A stretch of DNA of 64,000 nucleotides from Methylovorus mays. GTDB taxonomy: Bacteria; Pseudomonadota; Gammaproteobacteria; Burkholderiales; Methylophilaceae. The notes beneath the pieces are model-generated. The model had not been told where the DNA came from and did not search any database. It saw only the letters and a list, made by a program, of their open reading frames with translations. The stretch covers positions 1 through 64,000 of the forward strand of contig NZ_JAJAVG010000001.1 in the NCBI RefSeq assembly GCF_020531915.1, written 5' to 3'. A program made the translations under genes and the position numbers. This document shows positions 43,746 to 53,218 of this stretch, one piece after another. The first letter of the stretch is position 1, and every line of letters begins with the position of its first letter.

Positions 43746-43860
43746 AGAAAGCGTGAACTGAAGGCAGTTTTCTAAAATCCCATACGCATGATCCTGCAAC
43801 GGCAGGACGCCAGGCTGGAACCCTCAGTCCAAGTGGAACCATTAGCCTCACACGCTTTCT
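43746..43860 (+). ncRNA. Candidate structured RNA element in the tpx leader
   Basis: A 10-bp closing helix, AGAAAGCGTG (43746-43755) with CACGCTTTCT (43851-43860), encloses three smaller hairpins: AACTG-AAGG-CAGTT (43756-43769), CCTGC-AACG-GCAGG (43793-43806), and AGGCT/AGCCT (43812-43816 with 43844-43848). The last encloses two copies of TGGAACC. A further GC hairpin, CCGCCC/GGGCGG, lies just upstream at 43716-43736, and another CCGCCC lies downstream near 43872. The layout is like a multi-branched riboswitch or a stand-alone small RNA. I could not match it to a known class. Confidence 0.45.
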
Positions 43861-43902
43861 GATTGGCAATCCCGCCCTCAATTTCTAACAAGGACATTAT
43901 CC

Positions 43903-44406
43903 ATGACCAGCACAGTAACGCTTAAAGGCAACCCGGTAACCATCGCTGGCGACTTCCCAAAAGTCGGCCAGACCGCTCCTGACTTTCAATTGGCCAACGC
44001 CAAGCGCGAATTGCAATCCCTGGCTGACTACGCCGGCAAGCGCAAAGTATTGAACATTTTCCCAAGTGTAGACACACCTACTTGCGCCACCTCGGTTCGC
44101 ACCTTCAACAAGCGCGCCGCTGAAGTGCCCAATACCGCCGTGCTCTGCATCTCCGCTGACCTGCCTTTCGCACAAAGCCGTTTCTGCGGTGCTGAAGGTC
44201 TGGAAAATGTGGTGACCCTGTCCACCTTCCGTGACACCGCCAAGTTTTCCAAAGACTACGGCGTGCAAATCGCCGACAGCAGCCTGGCTGGCCTCACCGC
44301 CCGTGCCGTGGTCGTGCTGGATGAAAACAACAAGGTTTTGCATAGCGAACTCGTTTCCGAGATCGCCAATGAACCTGATTACGACGCAGCATTGGCTGTC
44401 TTGTAA
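43903..44406 (+). CDS. tpx: Thiol peroxidase (atypical 2-Cys peroxiredoxin)
   Basis: A 167-residue Tpx. The peroxidatic Cys61 is in VDTPTCATS and the resolving Cys95 in [10 protein letters not shown], the exact spacing of E. coli Tpx. It reduces peroxides with thioredoxin, in the periplasm or cytoplasm. AAGGA at 43890-43894 precedes the ATG. The upstream leader carries a candidate folded RNA. A terminator follows the stop. Confidence 0.95.
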   Translation: MTSTVTLKGNPVTIAGDFPKVGQTAPDFQLANAKRELQSLADYAGKRKVLNIFPSVDTPTCATSVRTFNKRAAEVPNTAVLCISADLPFAQSRFCGAEGLENVVTLSTFRDTAKFSKDYGVQIADSSLAGLTARAVVVLDENNKVLHSELVSEIANEPDYDAALAVL

Positions 44407-44414
44407 TCTGCCGC

Positions 44415-44441
44415 AAGGCGGCAGTCTGGCTGCCGCCTTTT
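44415..44441 (+). terminator. Rho-independent terminator of tpx
   Basis: AAGGCGGCAG (44415-44424) and CTGCCGCCTT (44430-44439) form a perfect 10-base stem with a 5-base loop and a short T-run. It lies between the convergent tpx gene and the autotransporter operon and may slow transcripts from both sides. Confidence 0.75.
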
Positions 44442-44450
44442 CATCTGCTG

Positions 44451-44576
44451 CTAGTCCATCACCAGCATCAGCAACAATCCCATTTCCACCAGCAAGCAAG
44501 CTACGAACAACAACACGATGGCCACCCGCGTCGAGTGAAATCGCATGCGACGCCAGAGCTGCCAGACGCCCATCAT
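44451..44576 (-). CDS. Small single-span membrane protein at the end of the autotransporter operon
   Basis: A 41-residue frame (42 codons with the TAG). It starts at ATG 44576, three bases after the TAA of the autotransporter gene, so translation could be coupled. A second ATG follows at once. The N-terminus is basic (MMGVWQLWRRMRFHSTR) and is followed by one hydrophobic helix (VAIVLLFVACLLVEMGLLL), so the N-terminus should stay in the cytoplasm. No family is recognised. It is too short for certainty, but the hydrophobic, positive-inside pattern and the tight spacing favour a real gene. Confidence 0.5.
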   Translation of the reverse strand: MMGVWQLWRRMRFHSTRVAIVLLFVACLLVEMGLLLMLVMD

Positions 44577-44579
44577 GGA

Positions 44580-47500
44580 TTACTCGTTCAGTGGAATGCT
44601 GTCTTCGCGCACAATCAGCCAACGGCCTCCGCGCTGCTCCAGATCCACCACTTTTTGCACGGCCTCGTCATGGCCGTTCTCCTGCCGCGTTTGCGTAAAT
44701 AGTGCCAGCATGCGTTCACCATTGGGTTCAATACTCAAATCCGCCATACGCACCTGCATCACGCCATCCCTGGATAACTCCATCCGGCGTTGGCGCTCCC
44801 ATTGCTGCCTTGTCAGGCCATCGCTCACCGCAAAATCAGCGGCATAGGTACTGAAATAGGTATCGAGGTTGCGGTTGGCCATTGCCACCATCCAGGTCTG
44901 CAGGGTAGCTTCAATTGCCTGACGGCGCGCCTTTTCCTGAGGAGAAAGGTGCTCGGCAGCGCTTTCCACCGGCTGCATGGCTTTATGCAGGCCCGCAATA
45001 TCCTGATCCGTCGCCTGCACATGACTAAGCACAGGGTCCCGCAATTTTTGACGTTGCAGGGCGAACTCGGCACGGCGCTGGTAACGCGGGCCCTGATCAA
45101 AGTCATATCGCAGGGCCAGGCTCATGGTCTGGCCAAAATAGGCATCCCGAATATCGGCATCGTAACTGGTCAATAATGTTAGCTGATCCCGCTCATCATC
45201 TCCCGTCAGGCGTACTGTGGCCCCCAGCGCATACATATTGCGATCAGGCTTCAGGCCTGGGCTGACGAAGCGGGTATTGCTGAACAGAAAACGTGATGTG
45301 ACATCCTGCGCCAGATCGCCAAACTCATGCTGGTAAAGCGCTCTCAACTCGATCTCGGCAGACCAGTCTTTCTGCTGCAGGCTGTATATGGCCTTGCCAC
45401 CCACACCACCGCGAAAGGAATCAAAACTGCGCGCGTCCACCGCCAGATTGATTGGCGAGCTATCCAGCGCATACTGCGGCATGCCATTCACATAAACCGG
45501 AATGGGTTCTGCGATGTCAGGACGTGATGTATCTACGATCATGCGCGAAAACTTGCCATTCTCTTCATAAGCACTTTCGCGGATATGGCTGTAAGCCAAC
45601 GATGCCATTGGAATCAGCGTGACGTCATCCCGCCACAACATGGGCCAGCCAGCTTCCATCCGCGCCGAATATTGCCAACTGTCATGGCGGCCTGTCGCCG
45701 TATGATTGATCAACTGGCGGCGTGTCTGGTAAGTGTGCAGACCAGCACCCAGCATTGTATTGAGATACATGCCATCCCAGGTTTTGGCCGCATAGGCGGC
45801 TGCCATGAAGCTATTGATGTCGTTGCGGTTGTTGACGGTATACCCGCTATTGGTGATATTGCTGCGCGCATAACCCGCAGCCGCCCCCACACGCAGGCTA
45901 TCATCGCCGTCCCATTCCCGATCCAGACCAAATGCCATCCCGGCCGAAGAAACATTGTAGCCATCAATACCCTGCTGGCTTTTCTGAATGCCACGATCAC
46001 CAAAACCCTGCACCCAGAGACCCTTGCCGGGTAGAATTTCCTGCGTCTCGCGCGAAGCCATGCCTTGGTTTTTGCTCAGGTAGGTATCCACCAGCCGGGT
46101 ATTCAACATGCCAAATACCTTGTCGCTGTTACTCATCACCGTGCGCAAAGCGCCATCATGGATCTCAGGACGCAAGCGCTCGGCGGCCGAGGCAGCATTA
46201 TCATCGCGCAGTGATAACAACTGCTTTTGCAGGTCGGTGGGCAACTGCGCATCCCCTTTATATTGGAACAGACTGTCCACCGCCCGGATTGCCGCTTCAG
46301 ACACCTTGGCGCGCATGGAGGCGGGCACACCAACGTCAGCAATCAGCAAGAGATCGGTCCCGCTCAGGCTGACATCCCACTGCAGGAAACCATTGGTATT
46401 GTCTACTTGTGGTAATCCGCTGGCATTGTTCGCCACGACAAAGGTATCGCCATCGCGCACCGCGCGTGAATAGCGGGTAAGCCGCGGAGCAATAATGGAG
46501 TTGCTGTCAAATGTGGTACTTCCACCAGCAATTAGCAGCCCCGTCTGGTTGGGGCCAATCGCCATGACAAAGTATGAACCGGCCATCATGCTGATATTAC
46601 CGCTCACATTGAAGGTGGCATCGCCAATATTGACCGTCCCATAATTCACAAGGTTACCGATAATATTGCCGATCTCGTTATTGATGCCGACAGTGATACC
46701 ACTAGCCTCCAGCTTGCCGGTTTGTCCGACCACGACATTAGCAGCCGTCAGGGTGGCAGTGCTGTCAAGCAGTGTCCGGCTATCGATGGTGATATCGCCG
46801 CTGACATTCAGCGTGGTATAAAGCGCGGTAAATCCGCCACTCAGGTTAACTTCGCTGAACCCGCTCACACTGCCAGCCAGTCCACAGGAAGGGTTGGTAA
46901 CCACCGTATCCGGATAGGTAAAGTTGTTGGCTTCATAACAATTGAAGTTGTAGATGTTATTGCCTAATCCATTGGCCGAGACCGAGGTCGTCATGTAATT
47001 CATGTATCCGGCAAAGTTAACGGTATTGTTTGCCCCGGCCACATCGTTGATCACCACATTACCCAAGTTGCCACCCGAAATTGTCGTCGTCGAGTTCAAG
47101 GTAAAATTGCGATCGCCATGGACGTTATAAAGGGTGCTCGCGACACCCCCACTCACGTCGATGACCTGAGAATCCCGCTGATCAACATAGATACCGCCAG
47201 TGATTGAGCTGTTGGTCATGTTGACCTCATGCCGGCCCGACCCCAGATAAAGACTCCCGTAGATACTGCCCTGATCAAGATGTATCTCGCTATCACGCGG
47301 ACCGACATCTGTCGCCGAATACGCCACGACCAGACTACTGTCATCCGTCTGGGCCTGAGTAAGCAGCGGATTACGGTCAACCACCATGACATCGCCGACC
47401 AACGCGCCATAACTTGAAATATTGAGGACTGTCTTACCTGCTTCCAGCACGGTGGCATATTGTGTACCGTCGAGCAAGGAGGGTGCCAGCATGCTAGCGC

Positions 47501-48152
47501 CGCCATAAGTCACCATGCTGCCAGCAACCACACCCGTATTATTCAGGGTTGTACTGGCATTGTTAGCAAGAATAGAAGCGGTATAGCTGCCGGTAGCCGT
47601 AATTCTTGCCGGTATCCCATTATCGAATGTCAGAGGATAAAACACTTTGTTATCCACGTACGTATTCGTCACAGTGAGTTCTGGCAACAGGCTGTCTGCA
47701 CGAATCGCAGCCGCATAACCCGCCAACACCCCATTGTTATAGAGCAAACCGCTACTGTCCGTGGTCCAGGCAGCGGCATTATAAACACGGGATCCACCAT
47801 CCAGGGTAATGTTGGCGCCGGTATTGTTGATGGTCACGGCATTGCCTCCCGTGGCCGTCACGGCTGCGCTCGCGCCCACATCGCTGGTGGTGTGCGTAAT
47901 GTTGGTTCCATAAACACCTGGAGAGACCTCCAGGCTGGGGTCGGTCCCGGTATTTTCCAGCGTGGCAGCACCGCTACTGCTATCCACGGTCACCTGTCCC
48001 TGTATAAGTTGATCGGTGTTTGTCGAAGTTCCCGTGCAGGTATGAGTGCCATCGCCATTATCAACGCAGGCGGCATTTGACAGCGGGCTACGCACGGTCA
48101 TGAAAGCCAGCAATGCCAGCAGAGTCCAGGGCTTGAGGGTAAAGCGTTGCAT
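44580..48152 (-). CDS. Autotransporter-type protein with C-terminal NTF2-like domain
   Basis: A 1190-residue protein. A signal peptide (ending SNA, about residue 27) precedes a Ser/Thr/Asn/Gly-rich passenger (about 30-680), likely a beta-helix, with short Val/Ile-rich repeats and few cysteines. An autotransporter beta-barrel follows (about 725-1018: KGLWVQGFGDRGIQKSQQG to LALRYDF). Unusually, about 170 residues continue after the barrel. Residues 1072-1190 resemble an NTF2/SnoaL-like domain (LQTWMVAMANRNLDTYFSTY, then RGGRWLIVREDSIP) related to the end of the neighbouring receptor. Its ATG overlaps the receptor stop in TAATG, so it is translationally coupled. The passenger function is unknown. 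Confidence 0.82.
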   Translation of the reverse strand: MQRFTLKPWTLLALLAFMTVRSPLSNAACVDNGDGTHTCTGTSTNTDQLIQGQVTVDSSSGAATLENTGTDPSLEVSPGVYGTNITHTTSDVGASAAVTATGGNAVTINNTGANITLDGGSRVYNAAAWTTDSSGLLYNNGVLAGYAAAIRADSLLPELTVTNTYVDNKVFYPLTFDNGIPARITATGSYTASILANNASTTLNNTGVVAGSMVTYGGASMLAPSLLDGTQYATVLEAGKTVLNISSYGALVGDVMVVDRNPLLTQAQTDDSSLVVAYSATDVGPRDSEIHLDQGSIYGSLYLGSGRHEVNMTNSSITGGIYVDQRDSQVIDVSGGVASTLYNVHGDRNFTLNSTTTISGGNLGNVVINDVAGANNTVNFAGYMNYMTTSVSANGLGNNIYNFNCYEANNFTYPDTVVTNPSCGLAGSVSGFSEVNLSGGFTALYTTLNVSGDITIDSRTLLDSTATLTAANVVVGQTGKLEASGITVGINNEIGNIIGNLVNYGTVNIGDATFNVSGNISMMAGSYFVMAIGPNQTGLLIAGGSTTFDSNSIIAPRLTRYSRAVRDGDTFVVANNASGLPQVDNTNGFLQWDVSLSGTDLLLIADVGVPASMRAKVSEAAIRAVDSLFQYKGDAQLPTDLQKQLLSLRDDNAASAAERLRPEIHDGALRTVMSNSDKVFGMLNTRLVDTYLSKNQGMASRETQEILPGKGLWVQGFGDRGIQKSQQGIDGYNVSSAGMAFGLDREWDGDDSLRVGAAAGYARSNITNSGYTVNNRNDINSFMAAAYAAKTWDGMYLNTMLGAGLHTYQTRRQLINHTATGRHDSWQYSARMEAGWPMLWRDDVTLIPMASLAYSHIRESAYEENGKFSRMIVDTSRPDIAEPIPVYVNGMPQYALDSSPINLAVDARSFDSFRGGVGGKAIYSLQQKDWSAEIELRALYQHEFGDLAQDVTSRFLFSNTRFVSPGLKPDRNMYALGATVRLTGDDERDQLTLLTSYDADIRDAYFGQTMSLALRYDFDQGPRYQRRAEFALQRQKLRDPVLSHVQATDQDIAGLHKAMQPVESAAEHLSPQEKARRQAIEATLQTWMVAMANRNLDTYFSTYAADFAVSDGLTRQQWERQRRMELSRDGVMQVRMADLSIEPNGERMLALFTQTRQENGHDEAVQKVVDLEQRGGRWLIVREDSIPLNE

Positions 48153-51100
48153 TAGTATTCTCCCTTCGCGGAGCGGTTGCTGGCAGCCGCCAGGGCGGGC
48201 TGCTTCAAGGTTACGGCGCCGGGTTGCTGCGCATCAGCCAGCGGTTGCCGGCCCATGGGGACGGCATTTTCGCGCACGATGCGCCACTCGCCATCGCGCT
48301 GTTCCCATGAAATCACCTTGCGTTCGCGGTATTGCATGCCTTCACGCACCTGCAGCCAGCTGAACACAGCCACCATGCGCATGCCCTGCGACGCAATCAC
48401 CAGATCACGCATCTCGACGTTTTTCATACTGGAGGCAATAAAGGCCATTTTTTGCTGTTCTACCCACTGGTTACGACTGCGACCAGGCGGCGCGTAGCTT
48501 GGTGCGTAACGTTCAAGGTAGCGCTCAAAATCCTGTCCGGCGATCGCCTGTTGCCACTGCTGCAGAGCCTGGGTCACCTGCTGTTTTGCTTTTTCTACCG
48601 AGCCACGGGCGGATTGCAGTACCGGCACGGCCTTGATGTCATCCAGTTGCCGCATCAGGGTCATCTCTGCCTGATTGGGCAGTGTGCTAGGCGTTTCCAG
48701 CGTGCGGTCTGGATCCGTCATGGAAAGATTGGAAGGCGGCGGCTCATATTTGCGTGAGGCGTCGAAATCGTAATTGAGAGAGAACCAGACCCCGCGTGGT
48801 GCACCTGCTGAAATAAATTGTGTAGGCACCCATTCCGAGGAGTTGTAGTTGAAACCGCCCGGCCCGATAGCGCCTATGGTCGAAGGCGCAAACGGCGAAA
48901 TACCCAGGCGACCCGCAGTGTAGTACTGCTTGTCCAGCAGATTGTTGATCAGCGCACGCACCGACCAGCCATTGCCCAGGTTATAGCGGGCATTGAAGTT
49001 GACCACGGCATAGCCAGGGGCGGTGCCGGAGTAATCATTATCCGGCAAGGTGGTGACCACATTGCCGTAGCTGACCTGACGTCCCTGACTGGGTGTATGG
49101 GCATTGTTTTCGTTACCACGCAGGAAGGAGCCGCTATGGGCGACCACATTGAAATTGATCTTGAAATCTGGTGTGACCTTGTAACCCCAGTTGAAATTGA
49201 TGTTATTGAAGGGAATACCGGGCATAACATTGCCTGGTTTTACCTGAATCATGTTGTAGTCGGTGGAATACACATCCACTGTGCGCGAGCTGTTGTTGGC
49301 GCTGACCATTTTGAAATAGGACTGGAATGTCGCTTCCGTCAGGGAATAGTTCACCCGGAAGTCCGAGCGGCCATATTCACCTGACAAGCCAAACTCAATG
49401 CCCTGCCGACGCGTATCTCCAATGTCCTGAAAAAAACTCAGTTCACTGGTGGCGGATACCAGATAAATATCATTGCGCAGGTCAGTACGATAGGCGCTGA
49501 TGTTCCACTCGATGAAGTCCTTGAAGCGACCACGCGCGCCCGCTTCTATGGTCTGAGCTTTGACCTGGGGCAGATACGGATCGCCGGACAAGGCGCTGGG
49601 TAATTTGCAGCCACGGCCTTCCGCCAGGCTGCGTGGCAAAAGTCCCGTACTGGTTTCGACCAGCGTACCATCCCAGGCACACCCCAGCTCGACGACGGAA
49701 GGCGCGCGCGAACCCTGATTCCAGTTTGCGTAAAGATTGAGATTGGGCCGGGTTTGCCAGGTGACTCCCAGTGAGGGGTTAAACGAATAGTAAGAAAATT
49801 TTTCGGTAGCATAGCGATCCAGCAGATTGCCATTGAATCCGAACTGCTCGCGAATATTAGGCGTGACCAGATTGTTCCAGTACTCGACTGAATTGACCGG
49901 CCCATCCAGGCTATAAGGACACTCGGACAAATCGGTCCCCGGACAAATGACGCCATAGAAATACCGATTGAGATAGAACAGATCCTCGAGACGGCGCTCC
50001 GCCTTCGTGGGCGCCAGGGTATTTTTTATGCGGGTAGTGTTGTAACGCCCCGATGCCGACAAATGCAGATTTTGCGTCGGCGACCATGTCTCGCTGAAAT
50101 AAAGACTGCGTGTGGTGGAGTCTCCAAAAAAGTCATTGATGGTCAGATCAGTGGAGCCTGCATAGAACTCCTCACCCAACTGGCTGGGATCACTGTAGAC
50201 ATTGCGCTGGTTATCCATCAGTGCGAGGCGCGACTTGCCCAGATAACTCGATTTTGCTTTGTCCAGAGCAGCACCGAACATGAACTTGTGCTGGTCAAAA
50301 TTGAAATTCAGCTGCAGGTTAATCCCCTGCGAAGTCTGCTGAATGTTGGAGTTGGTGAGCACCGCCGTAGGGGTTCCTTTAACCACGCCCGTACTATTGT
50401 CGATTGCACCATCTCTATCCTTTCTTGGTTCTGATGCGATCATGCCCTGATTCCAGTCCGCAGGTGAACTGCGGCATGCGTTGGCATTGGCGGCAGGGGC
50501 GGCGAATGCATACTTGGAGTTGCCATCGTCGTCAAAAAAATTCATGCCCTGACCAAAGGTCATGAAGTTATAGGTTTGTACTCCATTGGTGTCCGGATTG
50601 ACAAAGACATCCCAGACCCCTTTGCTGAAATTGGTTTGCAAGTCTTGTTGCAACTGTGCTGGCAAAGCACCGTTGAACTCCAGCAAAGAGTAATCGGTGA
50701 CACCATTATTCAGCTTGTTGATAAACTCAATGTAATTCATCTCCGACACGACAAAATAGTCAGGGATGCCATCACGGTTGCTATCCGTATAGGCGCACTG
50801 CAAGCCGGTTCCCTCCCCAGGCAAGCGGGTACCCCACATGTGATACTCTTTGTCTGCGTTGCTGAAGGTTTCCTGATCGATGATGTCGCCAGTAGTAGAG
50901 TTGCGCTTGCTGGTGCGGTGATAAATCTGACCGGTCAGGCTGATCTGGTCGGTAATATCAAACGCGGCGGCCAGCTGCGTCTGAAACAGGGTATTTTTCG
51001 TTTCATCCGGGGAGGTGAATACGGAGGCGGTATCCTGCCGATAGAGTTCTTGCGGCACGGTGCCGTTGCCCACCAGCTTGTTGACCACGGCCAGCGAGGA

Positions 51101-52177
51101 CAAGGTAATGCCCAGGCGGTCGCCTTGCCACTCCAGCTTACCGAATGCCTGGTTGACCTTGCTGGGCGAGTTATCGCGCCAGCCATCTTCCAGGAAAAGA
51201 TTCACCGCACCAAACGCGGCGATACTACCGTTGTTCCAGCCTGCTGAGCCCTGGAACTGCTTGCGGCCATAAGAACCGGTCAGCACATTGGCGGAAACAC
51301 CTGGAAACTCGAAACCGCTTTTGGTGCGCATGGACAAGGCGCCACCCAGGGTATTTAAGCCAAACAAAGGGTTGGAGCCCGGATATACATCAAAGCTGGA
51401 TAGTGCGTTCATGGGAATCATGTCCCAGTTCACCACATCACCAAACGCTTCGTTCACGCGGATGCCGTCAAAAAACACGCTCAAGCCCTGCGGAGTGCCG
51501 ATTTGCGGGCCAGCAGTAAATCCGCGGTAACTGATATCCATCTGAAAAGGATTACCCTGGTAATCATTGACGTTAATGGATTGCAGCTTGGAGTTGAGCA
51601 GCTCGGCCAGACTGATCGAATTGGCTTCCTTGATTTCCTTGGCAGAAATGCTCTGAATATTGCCTGCGATTTGTTCCTTGGTAAGCGCAAGTCCCGGCAT
51701 GGGACCAATATCCTGCAGGCGTCGGGCACGTACTTCGATCTCTTTCAGCTTGAGCACGCCGCCCTGTCCTCCCATCTCGGGCAGTGTCTTGGCATCGTCG
51801 TTTTTTGGGGTAGCACGTTGAAGTTTATATTTTCCGGCCCCCTCTTCAATCACTTCCAGGCCACTTCCCTGCAACAGGGTCGAAAAGCCTTGCTCGATAC
51901 TGTAGTGGCCCTTTAGACCCTGCGTTTTCTTGTTGCGGGTAAGCAAGGGATCAAACCCCAGCATCACCCCCGCCTCGGCAGCATAGGACGGTAGCGCATC
52001 GCTCAGGCTGCCCGGGGCAATGGCATAGTCTTTTTGCACCAGACCGGTTTTGATGGGTTCGGCGGCAGCTGCGAGCGGTGGCATGCCAAGCAGTTGGAGC
52101 ACCAGCAGGTAAGGCCAGCCGGACATTCCCAACCCGGTCTTTCCATGGATTTTGTTTATGCAACACTTGTTCAGCAC
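48152..52177 (-). CDS. TonB-dependent transducer with N-terminal STN and C-terminal NTF2-like domains
   Basis: A 1341-residue protein, far longer than usual receptors (700-900). The start is GTG 52177 with GGGAGA upstream. A signal peptide ends near AAAA. An STN signalling domain (about 45-120: YAIAPGSLSDALPSYAAEAGVMLGFDP) should contact FecR. The plug (about 165-300) has NPFQMDISYRGFTAGPQIG, LSVFFDGIRVNEAFGD and NPLFGLNTLGGALSM. The barrel ends FSLNYDF (about 1138). It is followed by a linker and an NTF2-like domain (about 1195-1310). A long extracellular loop includes DSNRDGIPDY, a calcium-type loop. Substrate unknown; iron or another chelated metal is possible. Confidence 0.9.
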   Translation of the reverse strand: MLNKCCINKIHGKTGLGMSGWPYLLVLQLLGMPPLAAAAEPIKTGLVQKDYAIAPGSLSDALPSYAAEAGVMLGFDPLLTRNKKTQGLKGHYSIEQGFSTLLQGSGLEVIEEGAGKYKLQRATPKNDDAKTLPEMGGQGGVLKLKEIEVRARRLQDIGPMPGLALTKEQIAGNIQSISAKEIKEANSISLAELLNSKLQSINVNDYQGNPFQMDISYRGFTAGPQIGTPQGLSVFFDGIRVNEAFGDVVNWDMIPMNALSSFDVYPGSNPLFGLNTLGGALSMRTKSGFEFPGVSANVLTGSYGRKQFQGSAGWNNGSIAAFGAVNLFLEDGWRDNSPSKVNQAFGKLEWQGDRLGITLSSLAVVNKLVGNGTVPQELYRQDTASVFTSPDETKNTLFQTQLAAAFDITDQISLTGQIYHRTSKRNSTTGDIIDQETFSNADKEYHMWGTRLPGEGTGLQCAYTDSNRDGIPDYFVVSEMNYIEFINKLNNGVTDYSLLEFNGALPAQLQQDLQTNFSKGVWDVFVNPDTNGVQTYNFMTFGQGMNFFDDDGNSKYAFAAPAANANACRSSPADWNQGMIASEPRKDRDGAIDNSTGVVKGTPTAVLTNSNIQQTSQGINLQLNFNFDQHKFMFGAALDKAKSSYLGKSRLALMDNQRNVYSDPSQLGEEFYAGSTDLTINDFFGDSTTRSLYFSETWSPTQNLHLSASGRYNTTRIKNTLAPTKAERRLEDLFYLNRYFYGVICPGTDLSECPYSLDGPVNSVEYWNNLVTPNIREQFGFNGNLLDRYATEKFSYYSFNPSLGVTWQTRPNLNLYANWNQGSRAPSVVELGCAWDGTLVETSTGLLPRSLAEGRGCKLPSALSGDPYLPQVKAQTIEAGARGRFKDFIEWNISAYRTDLRNDIYLVSATSELSFFQDIGDTRRQGIEFGLSGEYGRSDFRVNYSLTEATFQSYFKMVSANNSSRTVDVYSTDYNMIQVKPGNVMPGIPFNNINFNWGYKVTPDFKINFNVVAHSGSFLRGNENNAHTPSQGRQVSYGNVVTTLPDNDYSGTAPGYAVVNFNARYNLGNGWSVRALINNLLDKQYYTAGRLGISPFAPSTIGAIGPGGFNYNSSEWVPTQFISAGAPRGVWFSLNYDFDASRKYEPPPSNLSMTDPDRTLETPSTLPNQAEMTLMRQLDDIKAVPVLQSARGSVEKAKQQVTQALQQWQQAIAGQDFERYLERYAPSYAPPGRSRNQWVEQQKMAFIASSMKNVEMRDLVIASQGMRMVAVFSWLQVREGMQYRERKVISWEQRDGEWRIVRENAVPMGRQPLADAQQPGAVTLKQPALAAASNRSAKGEY

Positions 52178-52276
52178 GCTTTTTCTCCCAGCAAGTCTTT
52201 GCTGGTATGCCGAACGAAATTAAAAAAGTGGAAGATAAACCAGAAAAAAATTTGCAGTGTGATGATGACGCTTAGC

Positions 52277-53218
52277 TCAAGCTGGCCGGATGGTCGTCCA
52301 AAGCCGGGTAAAACTTTCTACCCTTACCGGCAGAGTGCGTACCAAGGTTTGAAGCACAGACTCAATATCATCGAGGGGGAAAGCGCCAGAAATCTGCAGT
52401 GCCTGCACCGCGGGATCACATTGCAAGCGACCGCGCCGATAGCGCGCCAATTCGTTGATAAACTCGCCCAGCGGCATTTCATAAGCCACCAGCATGCCCT
52501 TGCTCCAGGCGCTATCGGTGGCGCGAGCCGCTGCGACTTCACCCATGGTCTCATCGTTGAAATCCACACGCTGACCAGGGTATAACGTCATGCGCACCTG
52601 ACCACCGGCAGTCGGCCGAATCGCCACCGCCCCCTCGAAGACGCTCACCCGACTGAAGTCCTGGGTATCGCGCACCATGTAGCGCGTGCCAAGCGCGGTG
52701 ATTCTGCCGTAGCGGGTATGCACGCTGAATGGCCGATTCTGCGGGTCAGCATGGCCGGTCTCAATCAGCAACTCGCCTTGCAGAAGTTGCACAACACGAT
52801 GCTCGGCGCTGTATTCGATATTGATCGTGGTATCCGTGTTCAGCACCAGGCGGGTACCATCTTCCAGCACCAGTTCGCGCCGCTCCCCAATCGCGGTATC
52901 GTAATCGGCCAGTAACTCCTGCCATGGCTGGGCGCGCCAGCCATAAGCGCCAAGTATGCCAATCGCCAAAATCCCCGCCAGTTGCTTGAGTGCCCGGCGA
53001 CGAGAAGGCGATGGCACGGCAAGGGTTGCCAGACCGATATCAGGGGAGATTTCACGAAATTGCTGATTGATCGACTCGAGCTGACGCCAGGCCTCCCGAT
53101 GCTCTGCACTGGCATCAAGCCAGGCTTGCCAGAGCTGACGGTCTCGCGAAGTTGCGTGCTCATCTGCCAGCCTGGCATACCAGCGAGTGGCTGCGACGAG
53201 GGCATCCGAGGCCTTCAT
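52277..53218 (-). CDS. FecR-type anti-sigma / transmembrane sensor
   Basis: About 313 residues. An N-terminal DUF4880-like part (WYARLADEHATSRDRQLWQAWLDASAEHREAW) precedes one membrane span (LKQLAGILAIGILGAYGW, about 85-103). The periplasmic FecR domain (TAIGERRELVLEDGTRLVLNTDTTINIEY, FSVHTRYGRITALGTRYMVR) follows, with a C-terminal STN-like end (MPLGEFINELARYRRG). It should bind the ECF sigma inside the cell and the receptor STN domain outside. I start at ATG 53218, which overlaps the sigma stop by 4 bases. The receptor begins 99 bases after its stop. Confidence 0.9.
   Translation of the reverse strand: MKASDALVAATRWYARLADEHATSRDRQLWQAWLDASAEHREAWRQLESINQQFREISPDIGLATLAVPSPSRRRALKQLAGILAIGILGAYGWRAQPWQELLADYDTAIGERRELVLEDGTRLVLNTDTTINIEYSAEHRVVQLLQGELLIETGHADPQNRPFSVHTRYGRITALGTRYMVRDTQDFSRVSVFEGAVAIRPTAGGQVRMTLYPGQRVDFNDETMGEVAAARATDSAWSKGMLVAYEMPLGEFINELARYRRGRLQCDPAVQALQISGAFPLDDIESVLQTLVRTLPVRVESFTRLWTTIRPA

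Noticed and set aside
43746-43860. 6S RNA, SAM, TPP, FMN, glycine or cobalamin riboswitch
   Set aside because: The conserved sequence motifs of these classes are not visible, so I kept it as an unassigned structured element.
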